Shown here in pieces: positions 62,482-64,000 of a DNA stretch of 64,000 nucleotides; position 1 is the first letter of the stretch; every line of letters starts with the position of its first letter. The DNA lies in NCBI RefSeq assembly GCF_014692675.1, contig NZ_JABFCZ010000003.1:62001-126000 (forward strand), given 5' to 3'. The position numbers and the translations under genes are program-made. The notes beneath the pieces are model-generated. The model was not told the DNA's origin. It was given only the letters and a program-made list of their open reading frames with translations, and searched no databases. The stretch comes from Roseibium aggregatum. GTDB lineage: Bacteria; Pseudomonadota; Alphaproteobacteria; Rhizobiales; Stappiaceae.

Positions 62482-62691
62482 ATGGGCACCTTGTTGGATT
62501 TTGCGTCCGCGCCGAGGCCCGCTTCGCGCGTTGGACCCCATCGAAACAGCGCCGGCTCGTCCAAGCCGGAACAGCGCGGGGAGGTCATCCTCTTTCCCGG
62601 TGTGCGTTACGAGAGGTTGGCACTTGATCTGTCGGCGCGAATCGGGACCATCGGTCATAAGGCCGGACCTGCCGTTCCCGATCGCGATTAA
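62482..62691 (+). CDS. Small conserved protein, 69 aa
   Basis: ATG 62482 is preceded by AGAAGGAG at the right distance. The C-terminal half contains VILFPGVRYERLALDL, a short motif of small proteins in Hyphomicrobiales. The N-terminal half is low complexity and basic. It is well placed to be translated, and the motif makes chance unlikely. No known function. Confidence 0.7.
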   Translation: MGTLLDFASAPRPASRVGPHRNSAGSSKPEQRGEVILFPGVRYERLALDLSARIGTIGHKAGPAVPDRD

Positions 62692-62744
62692 CGGATAACA
62701 AGTCTCCGGCCGAGGCCATCTTCCTAAGGTGCGGAGACCGCCCG

Positions 62745-63614
62745 ATGGGCATGAAAAATATGGGCCAGGCGGGTTCTGCGCGCCTGAGGAAGCGGGAGCC
62801 GGTACGGTCCGGTGTCACGCGCTGTGCCCATGTAGCGACCGCGCTCCTGTGTGCACTTGTTGCCGGCTGCTCCCGGCCGACCGGTGATTTCGACCGGGCC
62901 CGGCCATCGGTCATCCACGACAGGGTTATGCCCGAGGCCGGTGAGCTTGCCGCACGCAATCGCGGCGACCCGGTCTCCAAGTTCAATTACACCAATGACG
63001 AAAAGCTGCTGCGCGACCGCGGCTGGACCCTGATCCGTCCGCCCTGGACGAAGGACTGGATCGGCGGCACCGTCGTGGAATTGTCCCGTACGCGCGTTCT
63101 GCCGGAGGTGGAGGGCCGTGTTCCGCCGGACCTCTATTACATCTTCCTGAGGTCCGACAAGTTCCAATCCAGCGATGCCCGCTACGACCGGATCATCGCC
63201 GACGCCCGGGGCGATACCAAGCTGGTCTGGCCGTTCTGCGAAGTCGCACTCAGGGTCACCGAGGCGGACAGGGAACGCATTCGCACCCTGGAGGCCAAGA
63301 GGCTGACGACCGAGGAGCTCTACACGGGCGCCAAGGCCCGAGTCTGGGAAAACCAGGTGATGATCAAGTGGGTCTCCCAGGCTCTTCGTTACCGGATCAA
63401 GGCCTACCGGACAGCGCTCGACAGCCTGGAAATCGAAACCCCGTCCGGCGACCGTCTCTGGCAGGTCAACACCGCCATCAAGAAGATGGAAACCGAGGTG
63501 ATCCTGGCCGAAAACGGCTGCCAGGTCGAAGACAGGTATGGTCTGGAAAAGAAGCCGAAAAGGTCCCGGATCTATAGCGGCTGGGGCACCGAACGTCCGC
63601 CGCCGGTGAAGTAG
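62745..63614 (+). CDS. Predicted lipoprotein, conserved hypothetical
   Basis: 289 aa. An N-terminal basic stretch, a hydrophobic segment and the lipobox LVAGC (about residue 42) indicate lipidation; the start could be a downstream codon. The mature part is soluble, rich in charged residues, with two Cys (WPFCEVALR, ENGCQVED). I do not recognise a domain. Upstream GGAG is present. It follows the small gene by 53 bp on the same strand. Confidence 0.72.
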   Translation: MGMKNMGQAGSARLRKREPVRSGVTRCAHVATALLCALVAGCSRPTGDFDRARPSVIHDRVMPEAGELAARNRGDPVSKFNYTNDEKLLRDRGWTLIRPPWTKDWIGGTVVELSRTRVLPEVEGRVPPDLYYIFLRSDKFQSSDARYDRIIADARGDTKLVWPFCEVALRVTEADRERIRTLEAKRLTTEELYTGAKARVWENQVMIKWVSQALRYRIKAYRTALDSLEIETPSGDRLWQVNTAIKKMETEVILAENGCQVEDRYGLEKKPKRSRIYSGWGTERPPPVK

Positions 63615-63617
63615 GAC

Positions 63618-63965
63618 CTAGCCCAGCGCTCCGCAGCTTGCCGCCTGCAGCGCCTTGCCGACCAGTTTCGCCTCGCTGGGATGGGGCACGTAGGCGCGCA
63701 ACAGGGCGAAGCCTTCCGTGTCTTCGGTTTCGATCACAATCAGTTCGTCCAGGTTTTCCGGCGGGTTCTCGCGCAGGATCGACAACTGCTCCGTGGTCAG
63801 CACCAGCATGGACAGGGTTTCGGAGCCGGCGGTGCGGTTGTTCAGGCTGTAGATGGTATCGCCCCTGGTGTTGAACAGACCCATCGACCAGAACGGAACC
63901 GGGATGCTGGCGGTGAACAGGACCGGGCCGTCGTCGAGCTGATAGCGGCATAGCGCGTGTTTCAT
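63618..63965 (-). CDS. Conserved hypothetical protein, 115 aa
   Basis: A small soluble alpha/beta-type protein (PVLFTASIPVPFWSMGLFNTRGDTIYSLNNRTAGSETL, LSMLVLTTEQLSILRENPPENLDELIVIETEDTEGFALLRAYVP). No signal, no motif known to me. The start at 63965 is clear and the gene lies complete. The right edge of the window begins 35 bp beyond. Convergent with the lipoprotein gene (3 bp). Confidence 0.75.
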   Translation of the reverse strand: MKHALCRYQLDDGPVLFTASIPVPFWSMGLFNTRGDTIYSLNNRTAGSETLSMLVLTTEQLSILRENPPENLDELIVIETEDTEGFALLRAYVPHPSEAKLVGKALQAASCGALG

Positions 63966-64000
63966 CGCCGGGTCCAGGCCGGGCAGGGGCTCTGCCCCGG

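Noticed and set aside
1..64000. CRISPR arrays, tRNA or rRNA genes, prophage
   Set aside because: No regularly spaced repeats, no cloverleaf-like segments or rRNA-like sequence, and no phage structural genes were seen on reading both strands.

Overview
The window reads as chromosomal DNA of a GC-rich alphaproteobacterium, most plausibly Hyphomicrobiales (Rhizobiales) close to Stappiaceae (Labrenzia/Roseibium/Stappia type). This rests on gene content: a MucR/Ros zinc-finger regulator, DUF1491, DUF2336 and DUF5330-type proteins, a TIGR03808-type Tat-exported beta-helix protein, split MutA/MutB methylmalonyl-CoA mutase, and TRAP transporters. The genus is inference. I found no rRNA, tRNA, CRISPR array, prophage or complete insertion sequence. 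The window is mainly ordinary housekeeping and accessory metabolism in short operons.

Layout. 1-5 kb: cytochrome oxidase copper assembly (a PCu(A)C-like chaperone cut by the window edge, and Cox11), a Tat-exported beta-helix protein, pyroglutamyl peptidase, and a YHS protein divergent from its likely TetR regulator. 5-16 kb: MeaB GTPase, a PhyH-like dioxygenase, a DUF1131 lipoprotein, two tandem MerR paralogues, a LOG-family protein, an M20 dipeptidase, a GNAT, a stand-alone acetolactate synthase-like enzyme and a HerA-like ATPase. 16-24 kb: a small DUF2267-like protein, a LuxR-type regulator, mutA-mutB with an MBL-fold hydrolase and an exported cupin, and PilZ. 24-34 kb: a MITE-like element, a diheme cytochrome, haloacid dehalogenase, VOC protein, class IV aminotransferase, a TRAP permease pair whose large subunit has a long coiled-coil tail, an MFS transporter and Fe-SOD. 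34-45 kb: c-type cytochromes, a CapA-like protein, a Crp/Fnr regulator with DUF2892, oligopeptidase B, HxlR-YciI, a K+ channel, an MFS transporter, and a QorB-like reductase divergent from a second HxlR. 45-53 kb: a two-component system in one operon with a PepSY protein, divergent from PepSY-cytochrome b561; MsrB, a diguanylate cyclase, NhaD and MucR. 53-64 kb: SufE, a DUF5330-type protein, a degenerate histidine-kinase-like membrane protein with peptidoglycan-binding and DUF1491 neighbours, an orphan OppA, a mechanosensitive channel, DUF2336, and small conserved or hypothetical proteins.

How genes work together. MutA/MutB with MeaB (12 kb away) form the propionyl-CoA to succinyl-CoA branch. 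Several regulators sit beside clear palindromic sites (TetR, two HxlR, Crp/Fnr, a PhoP-like regulator), so local autoregulation can be read from the sequence. The least explained items are a tandem duplication of the merR/LOG junction that left a fossil LOG C-terminus, a 268-bp TIR element, a histidine-kinase-like protein lacking its phosphoacceptor and ATP-binding residues, the TRAP permease tail, and a long structured leader before nhaD.
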